NCBI GenBank assembly: GCA_030549775.1
Contig: CM060177.1
Location: forward strand, 93,310,736 to 93,374,735
From: Tamarix chinensis
Taxonomy: Eukaryota; Streptophyta; Magnoliopsida; Caryophyllales; Tamaricaceae
Length of the DNA: 64,000 nucleotides
Direction: 5' to 3'
Position numbers and translations under genes: made by a program. This document shows, piece by piece, positions 48,992-60,655 of the stretch (position 1 is the stretch's first letter; each line of letters begins with the position of its first letter). Under the pieces are notes generated by a model. It saw nothing but the letters and a program-made list of their open reading frames with translations, was not told the DNA's origin and did not search any database.

Positions 48992-50343
48992 AATTGGTAT
49001 CAAACATTTGGTTTTGAAAATCCTAAATATTTAATGTTTTAAAGGGGTTTCCTATTTGATTTTCAATGGTTTTAGTTTGAAAGTTTGTTTTGGAAGCCTG
49101 AGTTAGCTTTGTGAAGAGTGTGATTGGTTGGTGTAAGTGATTTATATTTGTTGTATTTATGTGTTGTTCTTATTGTTGGTTTATTGTTCTTGCTATGCCT
49201 AACTTGTATTAATTTATATCTTATGTGAATGTGTTGTTAGCTTCCCTAGGTTGCTTCCTTTTAAGGGGTTAGTTATCCCATTAGATTGCCTCCAACTCGT
49301 TTACTTTCTTGTGATTGGAAGAATTTTGAGGTCTACTGTGCTAGTTAGCACATGATGTGAAAGATATTGAACTATCTTGATAGGAAAAGTTATGTACCTT
49401 TGGAATTTTAGAGAAGTTAGAGAATTGATTTTGATAATGACGTTTGTGGAGTTTTGATTTTGTGTTGGTGGTGAGATGATGTTATTATTGGCTCATACCT
49501 TTCTTTCTATTTTTTGTGTGTTGTCTGATATGAATATTAAAATACATGTGAGGCAGTTATATGACAAGCTAGATTGCATGATGATGAAAAATTATATTGG
49601 GGTCGTGTGTTTGTAGATTATACTACTTATTATAGATATTGTTTCAGATTGAGCCATAGATAGGTGCTAATGTTATATTTGAATTTGATGTATACACCCT
49701 CAGATGGGATGATATACGGGATAACAAGATAAAAAATTTAAAGAGCTACTAATGATAGATTATGAATAGGTGTTATGATATGAGATTCTGGTGAGTGTTT
49801 TTTCTTTTTACCCTAGCAATTAGGGAGAGATAAATGAAACCACTTTTAAAATAGTAAGAGAGCATAGGATTGTATAGGAAGAGGAGATTTAGTGATTCAT
49901 CTTCAAGATTTAGACCGTGGATGCTACCATGGGATTTGGGTTTGAATTGTGATGTGATAGATAGTATAGAAAGTGGACCCAGAGTTGATCCTAGTGATGC
50001 GCTTGGGTTGTAATATCCTTGAGTGTTTGTTCAACTCTTATAAATATTAGGGTTTTACTTGTTTGGGTCTTGTGCTAGCTTCGCTTTTGTCCATAGTGGT
50101 GTGAAACTCGAATTCTTTGTATGAATTTTTACATGTGATATGTTATGTATTGTGTTTTTGGTTACTCTTTTTTTTCCTCCTAGCAATTTCTCAACCATCT
50201 ATTTCTTGTAGTCTACCTTGTTCGGTTGTATTTTGCTTAAATCCTTTCAGTTAAACCTTGATTCCTTATTTCGGATTAACTTTTGGCTTCTTCTCCTGTT
50301 TTCCTTGAACTTTGAGAATAAGTTCCTTTTAAGGGGGTAGTTA
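48992..50343 (+). other. Decayed internal region of family B element
   Basis: A PBS-like TGGTATCAAAC at 48995-49005 (compare TGGTATCAGAG, iMet type) opens the region. A PPT-like AAGGGGGTAG at 50331-50340 closes it just before the 3' LTR. Only about 1.35 kb lies between, with no recognisable gag or pol, so it is a deletion derivative or a non-autonomous element. Confidence 0.6.
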
Positions 50344-50750
50344 TATAACAACCCTCTTTTTGAAAACCTAATTTTTATGAAATATCAAAGTTGATTTATG
50401 AGTTTAAACCTTTACTTTTATTTTAATTGGTTTATTTTATTTAAATTGTGTTTATCGTAGATGTTTATTAAGGTTTTGATTCATTTTATGGTTTTATTGA
50501 CGGCTTCGAATTTGTATTGAAAGTTATTTAATCGTTTGTCGTTACAGATAATTATAGAGATAAATTTGTTCACGATTACGAGTTTATTAAATTTATGTGA
50601 TTCGATTTTCATTTAAAATATATTTCTATTTCTATTGCGTGTTTTGAATTTAATACTTTAAATTCGTTTTTGAGTATAATTTCGTCGTATGATTACGACT
50701 CTATTTTAGAGTTATATTTTGCTAACGAAAATAAATTGTAAAATTGTGGA
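50344..50750 (+). repeat. 3' LTR of family B, first 400 bp
   Basis: It starts TATAACAACCC after the PPT and matches 44381-44780, then diverges. The LTR middle reappears at 54440-56524, so the LTR was probably broken by insertion and deletion. Confidence 0.7.
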
Positions 50751-50844
50751 AAAATATGAATCTTTTATTATTATTATTATTTTAAAAAAACACTGCTATA
50801 TTACAAATCTTCAGATTCAAGTCAATAATATTAGTCCCTTATCC

Positions 50845-50935
50845 CTTATATTTATATCCATACCCAAACCATATATGTACCCGTCTTATTTCTGTACATG
50901 ACAGATTACCCAATGGACTTTTTATAATTAATAAA
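50845..50935. mobile_element. Fragment of the hAT-like family
   Basis: ATATCCATACCCAAACC...TGTACATGACAGATTACCCAATGG resembles 45385-45455 of the complete MITE. The ends are missing. Confidence 0.4.
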
Positions 50936-52085
50936 AAATGCGTTTAAAAGGAAGATGAAGTAAGAAACATAAAGAACTACAACCTAAAGAATGAACGATA
51001 GAAGAATTAAACAAGAAATTAAACAACAGAAAGTACAGTTTTTTCTTTTTTCGTATGTTTAGTACAATAAGATTCAGGCTTACCGACAAATGTCACCATA
51101 GCAACAGCAGCAACAAGTAGAAAGAGAGAAAATCAAACAAAATCGATGAAAGAATTGCTAGCAGCAGAGATAGGATCAACCTCCTAATAAAAATGAGGTC
51201 AGGCCTAGTCTAAACACCCAAAAAGGCAGATACATTGAAGAAATAAACCTCCTGGGCACACCAACTCAAATCAGTAGAATTACTCTTTACAAGAAACAAG
51301 GTCTGACCAGAAGCAGAAGCAGGCACTGGAACAAGATCCTGAAAAGCAATTAAAGATTATTAAAAATTATCTATTGGGAGAGCACAAGACGTCACCAAAG
51401 TGAAGCCATTAAATTAACGAGAGAGACAAAAATGAAACAAGACCTGAAGTGGATCAAATCAGAATAATTAAATATGTATCCTGAAGCAACTCATCTTCCT
51501 ACCCACGTTATCAGAGCAAAGGAGTTTACCACCAAACGGAGCAAACAAGTTCACCACCAAATCAGAGTGAATGAGTTTCCGACCAGATCTGCCTGTATTT
51601 TTCTTGAGCAAATAAGAAATGGAGAAGAAAATAATGCAAAAAATGGAGGAGACTTTTGACATCAATGATGATGAACACACAGGTCTTAGGGGTCAATGGG
51701 TCGAGAGAGAAAATGATGAGATGAGAGGTGAATGGATGGCGGTAAGCAGACAAAAATGATGCCCCTAAATCAGTTTTGCTTTTAGGGTTTTCTCTACAAT
51801 TTTGCCATTAAGTAATAGACTTGTGTTTTTAGATATTTATAATTTGTTTGGATTAAGCTGAATTGTGGTGAGGGTAAACATAAAAAATTCTCTAAGGTGA
51901 GGTAAATCAGGGTTAATGTTTTAAATTATTTTAGATATTTATGTCTTTATGGAAAATTCAAATATGTTTATGTTATTATGGAAACAGACCTTAAATGTTT
52001 ATGCTTTTAAATATATTTTTGTTCGACAAATGATGTCTCAAATAAATGTTGAACGAAGTGATGTATGTTTGGGTGGGTGTTTTAG
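50936..52085 (-). other. Low-repeat stretch, possible old gene fragment (minus)
   Basis: On the minus strand a pyrimidine tract and TTTTCAG acceptor-like site at about 51339 leads into about 40 apparently open codons ending near 51211. Farther down near 51084 lies ATGGTGACATTTGTCGGTAAGC with a donor-like GTAAG. I recognise no protein. It may be a dead exon of a captured gene or chance. The open frames at 51468-51753 overlap each other without any domain. Confidence 0.2.
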
Positions 52086-53433
52086 GCTGTAACAGGTACT
52101 TTTCAACCACTTGTTCTCAAAATTTGTACTAATTTTAGTAAATTTATTTTCTAAATAAGGTAAAACAACCGACAATAACAACCAACACTTATCACTCTCC
52201 CAAATATACACTTAGATTGTAGTAGATCTGCTACAATTCCTTTTGATCTTTGAAGACACATTGCCTAAAGTCTTTGACCATCGTAGGGAGACCTTGATAG
52301 ACTGTTATATTAGGTTCCCAATCAAGTACATAGCTCCTTGAACTTTGAGATATCGAGCTTTCTCTTTTGCGGGCCATCCTTTGTGTTTGGTCGTAACTTA
52401 ATTTTTCGCACTTGGGTTTATTGTTTTTGATATTACTTATCATAAAACCCCTTTGCCCCAACAAAAAACACAATATTAGTGTCCAAGTTTATAAGATTAG
52501 AAAGTCATTTTTAGTGAAAAAGATGGGGATACAATACCAACACTATTTTTGTGTTGTCTACAAATACCCGAGCAAGTCTAAGCATGATAAATTCGTGCAA
52601 ATTTCCTAGATTGAACGGGCTAACATAGTTCTCCTTCCATTAGGCATATCAGTTTTGATAGAACCCTCGCATTAATAGGGTTGAATGGAATATAATTGAA
52701 AACTAAAAAAATTTGACTCGTGAATTATAGTGGTTTAATACAACCAAATCTAGTTTCTCTATATCCACTACTAAAAGCTTTCCTTTTGGGATTTGTAAAT
52801 TTTTTTGACGATTTTATCGATAGGTATTTTCGGAGAAAAAATAAATAGACTTCAAAAATAATGAAAACCTGTAGAAAAATGCAAAATAATTTTGGAAACC
52901 CAAATCTATAAAAATATTGGGTATAAGAGTTGGTGTGAATCTTGACAGGTGGAAAACAAGCAAAAATAGTAAAATTAGATAATTCGCAGAAACACTTTTT
53001 ACCGCAGATGGGTGAAACAATTAACGAATAGTCTATAATGGTATGGATGTGGAATACTTTTAGAAAGTCAAATATGTAAAAATATTTGACTTCAAAATTC
53101 ATTTGAAACTCAAAACAGATTAAAATAGAAAAATTGACCAAAATCGTTCGTTGCAAAAAATAAAAATTTCTATGACTTTGCGATTTGGAAGGAACGAACG
53201 AACTTAAAAATATTTGTGACTCTCTTCTAAGCTTAGAATATTCTTATAAGTAAGAAGAATTTTTGGACGAGTCAGAATGAACAAGGAATGTCTTAGAACA
53301 GAAAATTCACATAAATTGTGATTTTTCGTAAATAATTAAAATATTTTTGCGAGCAAATAAATAATTAGTGAAATGCTCGAAAATGATGTGAAAGGTATTG
53401 AAATGAAGGAACAAGCTTGAAAATATTTTTATG
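52086..53433. other. AT-rich decayed repeat, possible LTR fragment
   Basis: Words such as TTTGGAAACCCAAATCTATAAAAATATTGGG near 52890 (shown here to mark position; the match is to AGAAATCCAAATATATAAAA at 36100) link it to the AT-rich end of the LTR at 21022-36453. The open frame 52725-53156 is Phe/Ile-rich and unlike any known protein. No boundaries found. Confidence 0.4.
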
Positions 53434-53845
53434 AATGAGTTGGAAGTTTAGAAGGAGTGAAAATAAGTGAAAACAACACGATCGGAGAATTCATGTAAAA
53501 TTGTAATTTTTCGCAAATGAATAAAATAAGTGTCAGTAAGCTTAATTTTAATATAAAACCATGATTACAAGTATAATTTTTGATGTTGATTACGAGTATA
53601 ATTAGATGGTTATTAGGGTTAGAAAACTTTTGGGTATTAAATGAGTTGGAAGTTTAGAAGGAGTGAAAATAAGTGAAAACAACACGATCGGAGAATTCAT
53701 GTAAAATTGTAATTTTTCGCAAATGAATAAAATAAGTGTCAGTAAGCTTAATTTTAATATAAAACCATGATTACAAGTATAATTTTTGATGTTGATTACG
53801 AGTATAATTAGATGGTTATTAGGGTTAGAAAACTTTTGGGTATTA
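53434..53845. repeat. Perfect 206-bp tandem duplication
   Basis: The segment starting AATGAGTTGGAAGTTTAG and ending TTTTGGGTATTA occurs at 53434-53639 and again at 53640-53845. I saw no differences. The second copy runs on into CAAAAACC, giving GGGTATTACA, an LTR-like terminus. Confidence 0.9.
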
Positions 53846-53847
53846 CA

Positions 53848-54439
53848 AAAACCACCCCCAAACTCTCCACCAAAATGCCAACAAGAGCCAGAGAAAGAGA
53901 GGAAAGAGAGGCTATTTCATTAGGATGGGGTTGCAGTGTGAGCAACCAACACTGGATGAGGAGTCTCTACGTGAGGTATGCACACAAGTTGTTGGGGTTC
54001 TGTGTGAAGAGCTGACAAAGAAAAGGGTGTGTTGCATGAGGCATGGGCGCAACTCAATATGGGAGTTGTGTAGGGGTATTGATACAACTAGGGAGGGGTT
54101 GCTTTGGTGGTGTGTGGTTGTGTGAGGGAGGGACACAAGGTGGTGGTGTGGAACGTGAATGGGTGGCACATGGGGGAGGCTGACTGCATTAGGCTTGAAC
54201 GCTGAAGGTGGTGATTTGTGTTGGTGGTTGATGTAGGTGCTGATGGTTTTCATAAGGAATTGACGGAAGTGGTGGTTCTACAGCATTAGGGCAGTTGAAA
54301 ATGACGTAGGTGCAACACAAAAGAAGTCGAATTAGCATGAGGAGGAAGTAGAGGATTTAGGGTGGTGAATGGTGAAGGGAAACAAGAAATTGAGATGAAC
54401 CTTAAAATTTATCTTATTTAAAAATTCATTTAACTTGAC
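53848..54439. other. G-rich LTR-like block, no gene
   Basis: G/T-rich sequence similar in texture to the leader-like blocks of the family A LTRs (for example GGTTGTGTGAGGGAGGGACAC near 54117). Its position just after a GGGTATTACA word suggests another LTR remnant. The small overlapping frames here are not gene-like. Confidence 0.35.
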
Positions 54440-56524
54440 TATTCTAGATTGCAGATACTGTGTTAAGTAAAAAAATAATAAAGAAATCCGACCGACAACC
54501 TCCCCTATCCCTTATTTCTTTTCTCTCTCATCTTGTTCATTTGGGGGAGCTCGAGCAAAACCCTCACCCTAACTTGCCTCCTCTTGTTCCCTTGTCTTCT
54601 CTCTTCTTCGACCCAACCTCCAGCAACAGTTAGGCGGAGCAGGAGCGAATGCTGCTAACAACGTAGCGTGACGATGCGCGAATTCAGTAGGTGACCACTG
54701 CTTCGGCACCATCTCTCCTTCACACCACCTCCATCACAAGACATCGACCTCTATGGCAGCCACCAATGACGCCCACAAGCTACTTTAGTTCCGATTTGCA
54801 TCGTTTCATTTCATATACTCTTGACTCTCCTCTTTCAGTTATTTGATTATTGAGTGTGATTTGGCTTCGATTAAGCCAGATTAATTAATAGGATTTGTTT
54901 ATGTGATTAATGTGCGATTTGGTTTGATTCTTGGTTGTTGATTTGTTCAATTTCTAGGGTTTTGAATTTTAATTTGGGTTTATTCGTATGGCTCGGTTCG
55001 TATGATTTTGAGCTACTTTATTAATTGATTATGTAAAATATTTTAAAATAGGTTTAATTTTTTATTATTGAAACAATCAATTTAAGTTAATTGTTGAGAA
55101 TTGGTTAAAGTTGGAGTTTCAGGTCAAAATTCTTGTAGATTTGAAATTGGTTTAATTTTTGAGCTATTTTATTATATTAATTATATAATATGTATTAGAA
55201 TATGTTTAATTTCCTTTTTGTGCCACCAATTTAAATATTTTAACAGGATTTGACTAGATTTCTATTCTAGTCTTGAAAACCCTAATTTTGTTAAACTAAG
55301 TCATTCCATTCTTGTTTTAATCATTTGATTCTACGTTATGGTATAAAATGTGTCTATTTGCATTTTTAAACTTTTAATTTGAAGAAATTAATAAGTTTTG
55401 ACTAAATTGTATTTAATTCCAAAAGTCATTTTTTGGAAATCGGTCGACATTATGATTCTGTTTGCTAAAATTGATTATCTGAAATTTTTTAGAATTGGTT
55501 TAATTGTATTTTTGAACCTTCAATTTGGGTTAATTTATTTGAATCGTCCGAATTTGTAATTTAGGCTTTAAAACCCTAATTTTTGGGAATAGTTTATGAA
55601 ATTGAATTTTTTTATTGATTATTAGCTCTGATTTAAAATTAATTAAATTGTACTTCTAACTTATTTTTTTGGATCATTTTTCCGAAATTTATCGGTTGAA
55701 CGTTTTGGGTTGTAAACCCTAATTGTTTAAGTTGTTTTTATTTATTTATAAAATTTACTTATCTTCTATTAATTGTGTCCACTTTATTTAGTTCCTAACT
55801 TGGCCTACAATTTTCAAAAGTGATCTAGGTAAGTGTTCCGGTGGATTCCTCGAAGGTAGGGTTTTTCTTTTCTTGTGCTAGGATAGTTCAGAAGTTAGGT
55901 AAACCTCCTAAACTCGTAGTTAATAATCTTTATGTGATGATTTGTCTTGTTTCGTATCTTAACTATGCTAGGAGTATGTTAGTGTTTGTTAAGGAAACAT
56001 TTATTGTGTATTATGAGTATGCTAAGTTTTATGTAAACATTTCATGTTGAGAATGAAGGCATGAATATTGTGTATTCTAAGTATTTTGAACATGCAATAT
56101 AATATTAAGTTGTATGGCAAATAAGCAAGTATGACCATGTTTGTGTGTCTCGGCCATTTGGCTATTTGATGTACTCATGATGTATTGACCTTGTGGCGGG
56201 AAATCTTGTAGTTCGTTATAGATGTGAATCATGATTTTTCGTAATTATATTTTATAAGTTGTAGATGCCATGAAGTTTTTATGATATGTAAGCTGCCTAA
56301 TTGTACCATAATCTATTCCTTTAATATCATGTTTTTTAATGTGAATGTAAGTGGTATATTTCTTTATTGTTAATCATATTTGATTGTGGTAAGAATGTTA
56401 GTGATTGGTTGTGTTTGACAGAATACGTGGTTATGGAAGTTGTGTTATAGGTCACCATAGTGGTCATAGTTGGTGGCTGTATATAGTCCACCTCAATCAA
56501 GAAGCTTCAGGATGACCTCCGAGG
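54440..56524 (+). mobile_element. Family B LTR fragment
   Basis: It follows 45240-47630 in order without the hAT MITE: CCCTTATTTCTTTTCTCTCTC, TGGCTTCGATTAAGC, TTTTGGGTTGTAAACCCTAATTGTTTAAG near 55700 (marker words), the TTAGGTAAACCTCYTAAACTC tract and one hairpin unit at 56436-56500. It ends at GACCTCCGAGGT, exactly where the inverted repeat of the gene region begins. It is probably the rest of the 3' LTR started at 50344. Confidence 0.65.
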
Positions 56525-56802
56525 TATTACAACTGTACTCCATATTTTATTTCGTCATCCCAATTTCTTAATTTTGTTTGAAATAATGTTAATATATCAA
56601 CTTTTTAATTTGAATTCTTTTAATGGAAGTAACATGATCATTTCCTATAACTTTTTTGAATAAAATCAGAGTCTTTTAGAAAAAAACAATTAAATTTATA
56701 GAAGTTAAATTACCCAAAAATCATAAACAAGCGTAATATCTAAAAACCATCGTTGAAACACAAATAATCACAAATTGAATTATCCTTGGATGAGCTCCTA
56801 AG

Positions 56803-57069
56803 CATATAATTAAAGATCGGTCCTGATGAGCAATATTAACCAATATTTATTAGATTTTGGGGTAGCCAATACGCAAAATTGTCAATACGAGACAATTTTA
56901 GAATTTCATGTAAATATTGGTGATATATTTTGGTTATCGGTCGCTATTTGCTGATATTTACCTATATTTGCTAATATTTGTAAAAAAATCATACGGCGAC
57001 AATCGTGATATATAAAATATCATTCACCGTGATCACAATCATTAATCATGACAGCAGTTTTATTGCTTA
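56803..57069. mobile_element. Non-autonomous insert in left arm, TSD CTCCTAAG/CTCTTAAG
   Basis: Absent from the right arm. Flanked by an 8-bp near-duplication (56795-56802 and 57070-57077), which fits hAT-type insertion. It ends CATGACAGCAGTTTTATTGCTTA, nearly the same as the end of the second insert, so the two are one family. Terminal inverted repeats are not obvious. Confidence 0.55.
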
Positions 57070-57225
57070 CTCTTAAGTGCTGAAGTCTCATAATTCATAT
57101 TAAATTACTCACTAGACAAGCGGAATATCTATAAATTGATACAAAAATATAAATTTTAGAGGAACTAAGAGCTTACCTCTAGAGCAGTATTATTGTCTAA
57201 AGAAATTAAAATTTATTTTGAATAG

Positions 57226-57775
57226 TGTTTAGTGTTTATCAGTTTTTGGGTCATCCGCGACGTGAAATTACCGATATACTACAGGTTTAAAATTTTACAT
57301 TTATTGGTCGATAAATTGCCCATAAATAGCTGATAAATCAAAAAATATCTCCAATAAATCAAGATAGATTGCCGATAAATCGACGATTTATTGAGAATTC
57401 TTAAATTTATTTAAACAAAAAAAATATGCATGATAATTTTTGCTTATTTATTTACTATATATATATTGGACCAATTTACTATTAAATTATAATAAAGTAT
57501 TGTTATTTATTACCTTTAAATGTACTACTAAATAACATGTATTTTTTCAATCTAAGGAAAATTTAGGATTATTAGGATAATTTAACATATAATGACTCAC
57601 TTAAATACTACTAATATAATATAAACCCCTATTTTATAGAAATTTATATTCAAATAATCAATAAATAATAATTAGAATATATGGTGGGAAAAAAAATTCA
57701 AGCTGTGATGACCGCGATACATAATTTATCGATTGCAATGCTCTGACACTGCGACCATGACCGCAATTTTATTGC
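57226..57775. mobile_element. Second non-autonomous insert in left arm, same family
   Basis: Also absent from the right arm. It ends CATGACCGCAATTTTATTGCT, and both inserts carry GCGA-rich words (ATCCGCGACGTG, GACCGCGATAC) in otherwise AT-rich sequence. The exact ends and target duplication are unclear (roughly GAGTC/TATTC on the minus strand). Confidence 0.5.
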
Positions 57776-58046
57776 TGGACTCTTGTACAATGAGCGACGA
57801 TGCCAGAGACGTACTAGTGACCGAAGAAGAACCAAAAAGCAGAAGAACCCGATCAAATGGATAAGAAGAAGAGGAATGAGAATCCTAGCTTAAATGCAGA
57901 ACAAAAATTATTCATGCATTAGCTTCCAGTATATAATCAAACACCTATATCAATTTCTAGTTAGAAATTACTAATTGATTTGGATTTGTAGGAATTGAAG
58001 CAAATCAACAAGCTTTGAAAGAGTTGGAGGCTTCAAGCAAATAACA

Positions 58047-59982
58047 AACTTGGTTAACAACCAACCAACACATTGGAGGATAGGTTTTTAGCCTCGTATC
58101 CATCATAAAATAGCTGTTTTTGGTTTTAGCTTCTGCTTTATTCTTTTGAATGAAATTTTACAGAAACAAAAATGAAGATGTTACAATATTAGATCCATTT
58201 TCTTGGTCTTGCTATTGTTTAAACCTTTTTATTTGCTAGGTTTGTTTCTCCTTTTGGATTGGTTGTAAAAATCCATTGGAGTCGCTTGTGGTCATTTTGG
58301 TTTGTGGAGGCTAGACATATGTTTTGTTTAGTTATATCCAGAGAGCTAGATATTTTCAGGCCAGTGCTTGGTTTTGATTGGAGTTTTATTGCTCAGTTTG
58401 GGAGTCCATCCTGTTTTGAAGATTTTGGCAAATAAAAATGGTGAAGAGCTCAAGAAAAGAAAGGAAAATCAGGAGGTGATGGGCAATCAATCGAGGAAAA
58501 GGGAAGGAGAAATAGGAAAAAGGGGGAAGAGGGAAATAAAGGATTAATTTTATTGAATCTTAACATTTTTTATTTTATTTTCCATTATAAGTAAAGGCTA
58601 GAATGTTAAAGTTTATAATTGCTAATTGATTGAAAAAAAAAAGAAGAGGGCAAGGAGATAGAAAAATGGATTGAATGATGAGTAAAATAAGTGAGGGTAA
58701 ACTTGTCTTTTTGTGGGCTCAAATGTCTTTTTTTTATAATTCTGATCGGATGCTGTTCATGGAAGGTTATTTGGTGTGTAAACCCTTAAAACTAGGGTTA
58801 TATCATTCGTTTATGAAAATTTAGAATTATATCATATATTTTGCCGAAACTTAAGGTTATATCCTACATTTTTTCAAAATTATATTACTCATAAATTGTT
58901 TACATACATGGTATTCAATATTCCACAATTAATAACACAATTGTTATAGTTTATAGAAACCAGAAAACAAATGTTGAATATCAACATAAATATCGGAAAT
59001 GATGAGGGACCTACACTAAGCTGGTAAATTAGCAACGAACCAAAATCCTAATATTGAGAAAACAAGACTATGACCACAAATTTCAGTTTGGCATAATTTT
59101 GTAGCACCTGTGCAGGATCTATATACTAGTAATAATATTAGTACTTGTAACAACAACTGTAATACTTTTACTGCCAATAATAATAGGTGAATTAGTATTA
59201 ATTATAGTAGTGGTAATAGTTATATATAGCGTGTATGACAAAATTAGTTTAAAAGCTAGCTAATAACTTTTTAAAAACTAATTACCAAACGCAAGTTTTT
59301 TTAATTGATTTTAATTAGTTTAAGGATAGTTTATAAGGTACTGGAAACCTTATCAAGCACACTATTGATAACAAATAATTATAATAATACTATGTTTCGG
59401 ATAAGTGTCGGGTCATAAATAGTCATTAGATCAAATCAAATATTTTAACTTTTGTATTGTGTCAGGTTACTTTAGATCTCGCATAAGTGAAGAGTCAAGT
59501 AGGATAAGTTTTGAGTTCATAAATTCTTAGACCATGTGAGATTTCAAATAAACATCATATCGTGTCAGATAGGTTTTAGAGTATATTTTTTTGAATTAAA
59601 TTTAGATCAATTTTCTTATGGATTGGATTGGGTTTTTTACAATTATTTTAGATCCAGTTAGGTTTTGTGAGCTAGAACCCTGCCCTAGTCTCTAGCGGTT
59701 ATTTCTGAATTGAATTAGTTTGTAGAAGTCTAAACACTGCATTTTGAGTAGAATACCACAATCCACATGTTCCTGCCCCCTTGAGATAACAGTCCACTTG
59801 TTTTGATTATATTCAGCATTTGTAGATTAGATTTTCTTTTGGTTTCAGTCATTTTCCCCCTACCTTCTTCACCCTGCTGGTGCGACTCATCTAGGCATCT
59901 GCGAATTTACCTCATTGTCCTCACCCACCTCTGCTGCAGCTGTTGGCGTTCGCTCCATCTCCTCCGACGTGTTGGTTGTTGA
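58047..59982. other. Spacer between inverted repeat arms
   Basis: AT-rich, no long frames. A short palindromic zone lies at 59240-59370 (AATTAGTTT words inverted, and AAGGTACTGGAAACCTT). GTCGGGTC/GTGTCAGGTT words at 59400-59660 look like another hAT-type remnant. The last 150 bases (59830-59982) are C/T-rich and gene-leader-like. Confidence 0.45.
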
Positions 59983-60285
59983 CCGAAGCCAGCATCTCTT
60001 CCAAAGCTTGTTGATTTGCTTTAATTTAGTCCTACAAATCCAAATCAATTAGTAATTTCTAACTAGAACTTGATATAGGTGTTTGATTATATACTAGAGC
60101 TAATGCATGTATAGTTTTTGTTCTACAATTAAGCTAGGATTCCCATTTCTACTGCTTCTCATCTATCCGATTGGGTTCTTCTGCTCTTCAGTTCTTCAAT
60201 TACTAGTACATTTCTGGTTGCATTAGTTGTTGTACAGGATTCGAATTAAATTTTGATTTCCTTGGATAATTATACTACTATAGAG
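59830..60285 (+). other. Probable 5' UTR exon of the cis-prenyltransferase gene
   Basis: A C/T-rich stretch (TTTTCCCCCTACCTTCTTCACC near 59850, given as a landmark) rises from AT-rich DNA and runs into an exon-like segment ending TATAGAG. A strong donor GTAAGT-type site (GTAAGTTTTT) starts at 60286. The same donor is kept in the reversed copy at 57176. The start of transcription is not fixed. No ATG with a meaningful frame lies before the donor. Inferred, needs transcript support. Confidence 0.4.
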
Positions 60286-60655
60286 GTAAGTTTTTGCTTA
60301 GTTTCTCTAAACTTTATATTTCTTGCTTGATTTTCAGATATGAAGCTTGTTTAGTGAGTAATTTAATGTGAATTCTGAGACTTGAGCACTTAGGAGTCCT
60401 TCCAAGGATAATTCAATTTGTGATTATTTGTGTTTCGACAATGATTTTCAGATAATGTACTGATATTTGAATAATTTAACTTGTATAAATTTAATTGTTT
60501 TTCCTAGAAGACTGATTTTATTCAAAAAAGTTAAACGAAATAATCATGTTACTGCAATTAAAAGAAGTCAAATAAGAACGTTGATATATTGACATTATTT
60601 CAAACAAAATTCAGAAATTGGGATGACGAAATAAAATATGGAGTATGGTTGTAAT
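59983..60655 (+). repeat. Right arm of inverted repeat
   Basis: Inverted match to 56525-58046. The inner limit lies near CCAAAGCTTGTTGATTTGC (59999) and the outer limit near GGAGTATGGTTGTAATA (60640-60655). It spans the probable 5' UTR exon end and the first part of the intron of the downstream gene. Confidence 0.85.

Larger units (their letters stand above)
56525..58046 (-). repeat. Left arm of inverted repeat: reversed copy of gene 5' region
   Basis: Reverse complement of 59983-60655, with matches along the whole length: TTTATTTCGTCATCCCAATTTC (56550), ATAATCACAAATTGAATTATCCTTGG (56765), AAATTACTCACTAGACAAG (57100), the splice-donor-like AGCTTACCTCTAGAG (57170-57184) and AATTACTAATTGATTTGGATTTGTAGG (57965). 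It is longer than the right arm because two non-coding inserts (56803-57069 and about 57226-57775) lie in it. Confidence 0.85.

Noticed and set aside
52725..53156. 143-residue Phe/Ile-rich minus-strand frame
   Set aside because: AT-rich decayed repeat related to LTR sequence at 36100; no domain and no start or splice context.
52088..53847. A complete LTR running from TGTAACAGG to GGGTATTACA
   Set aside because: Both termini look right, but the 5-bp flanks (TAGGC and AAAAC) do not match and the start region is not like other family members. Kept only as a possible LTR fragment.
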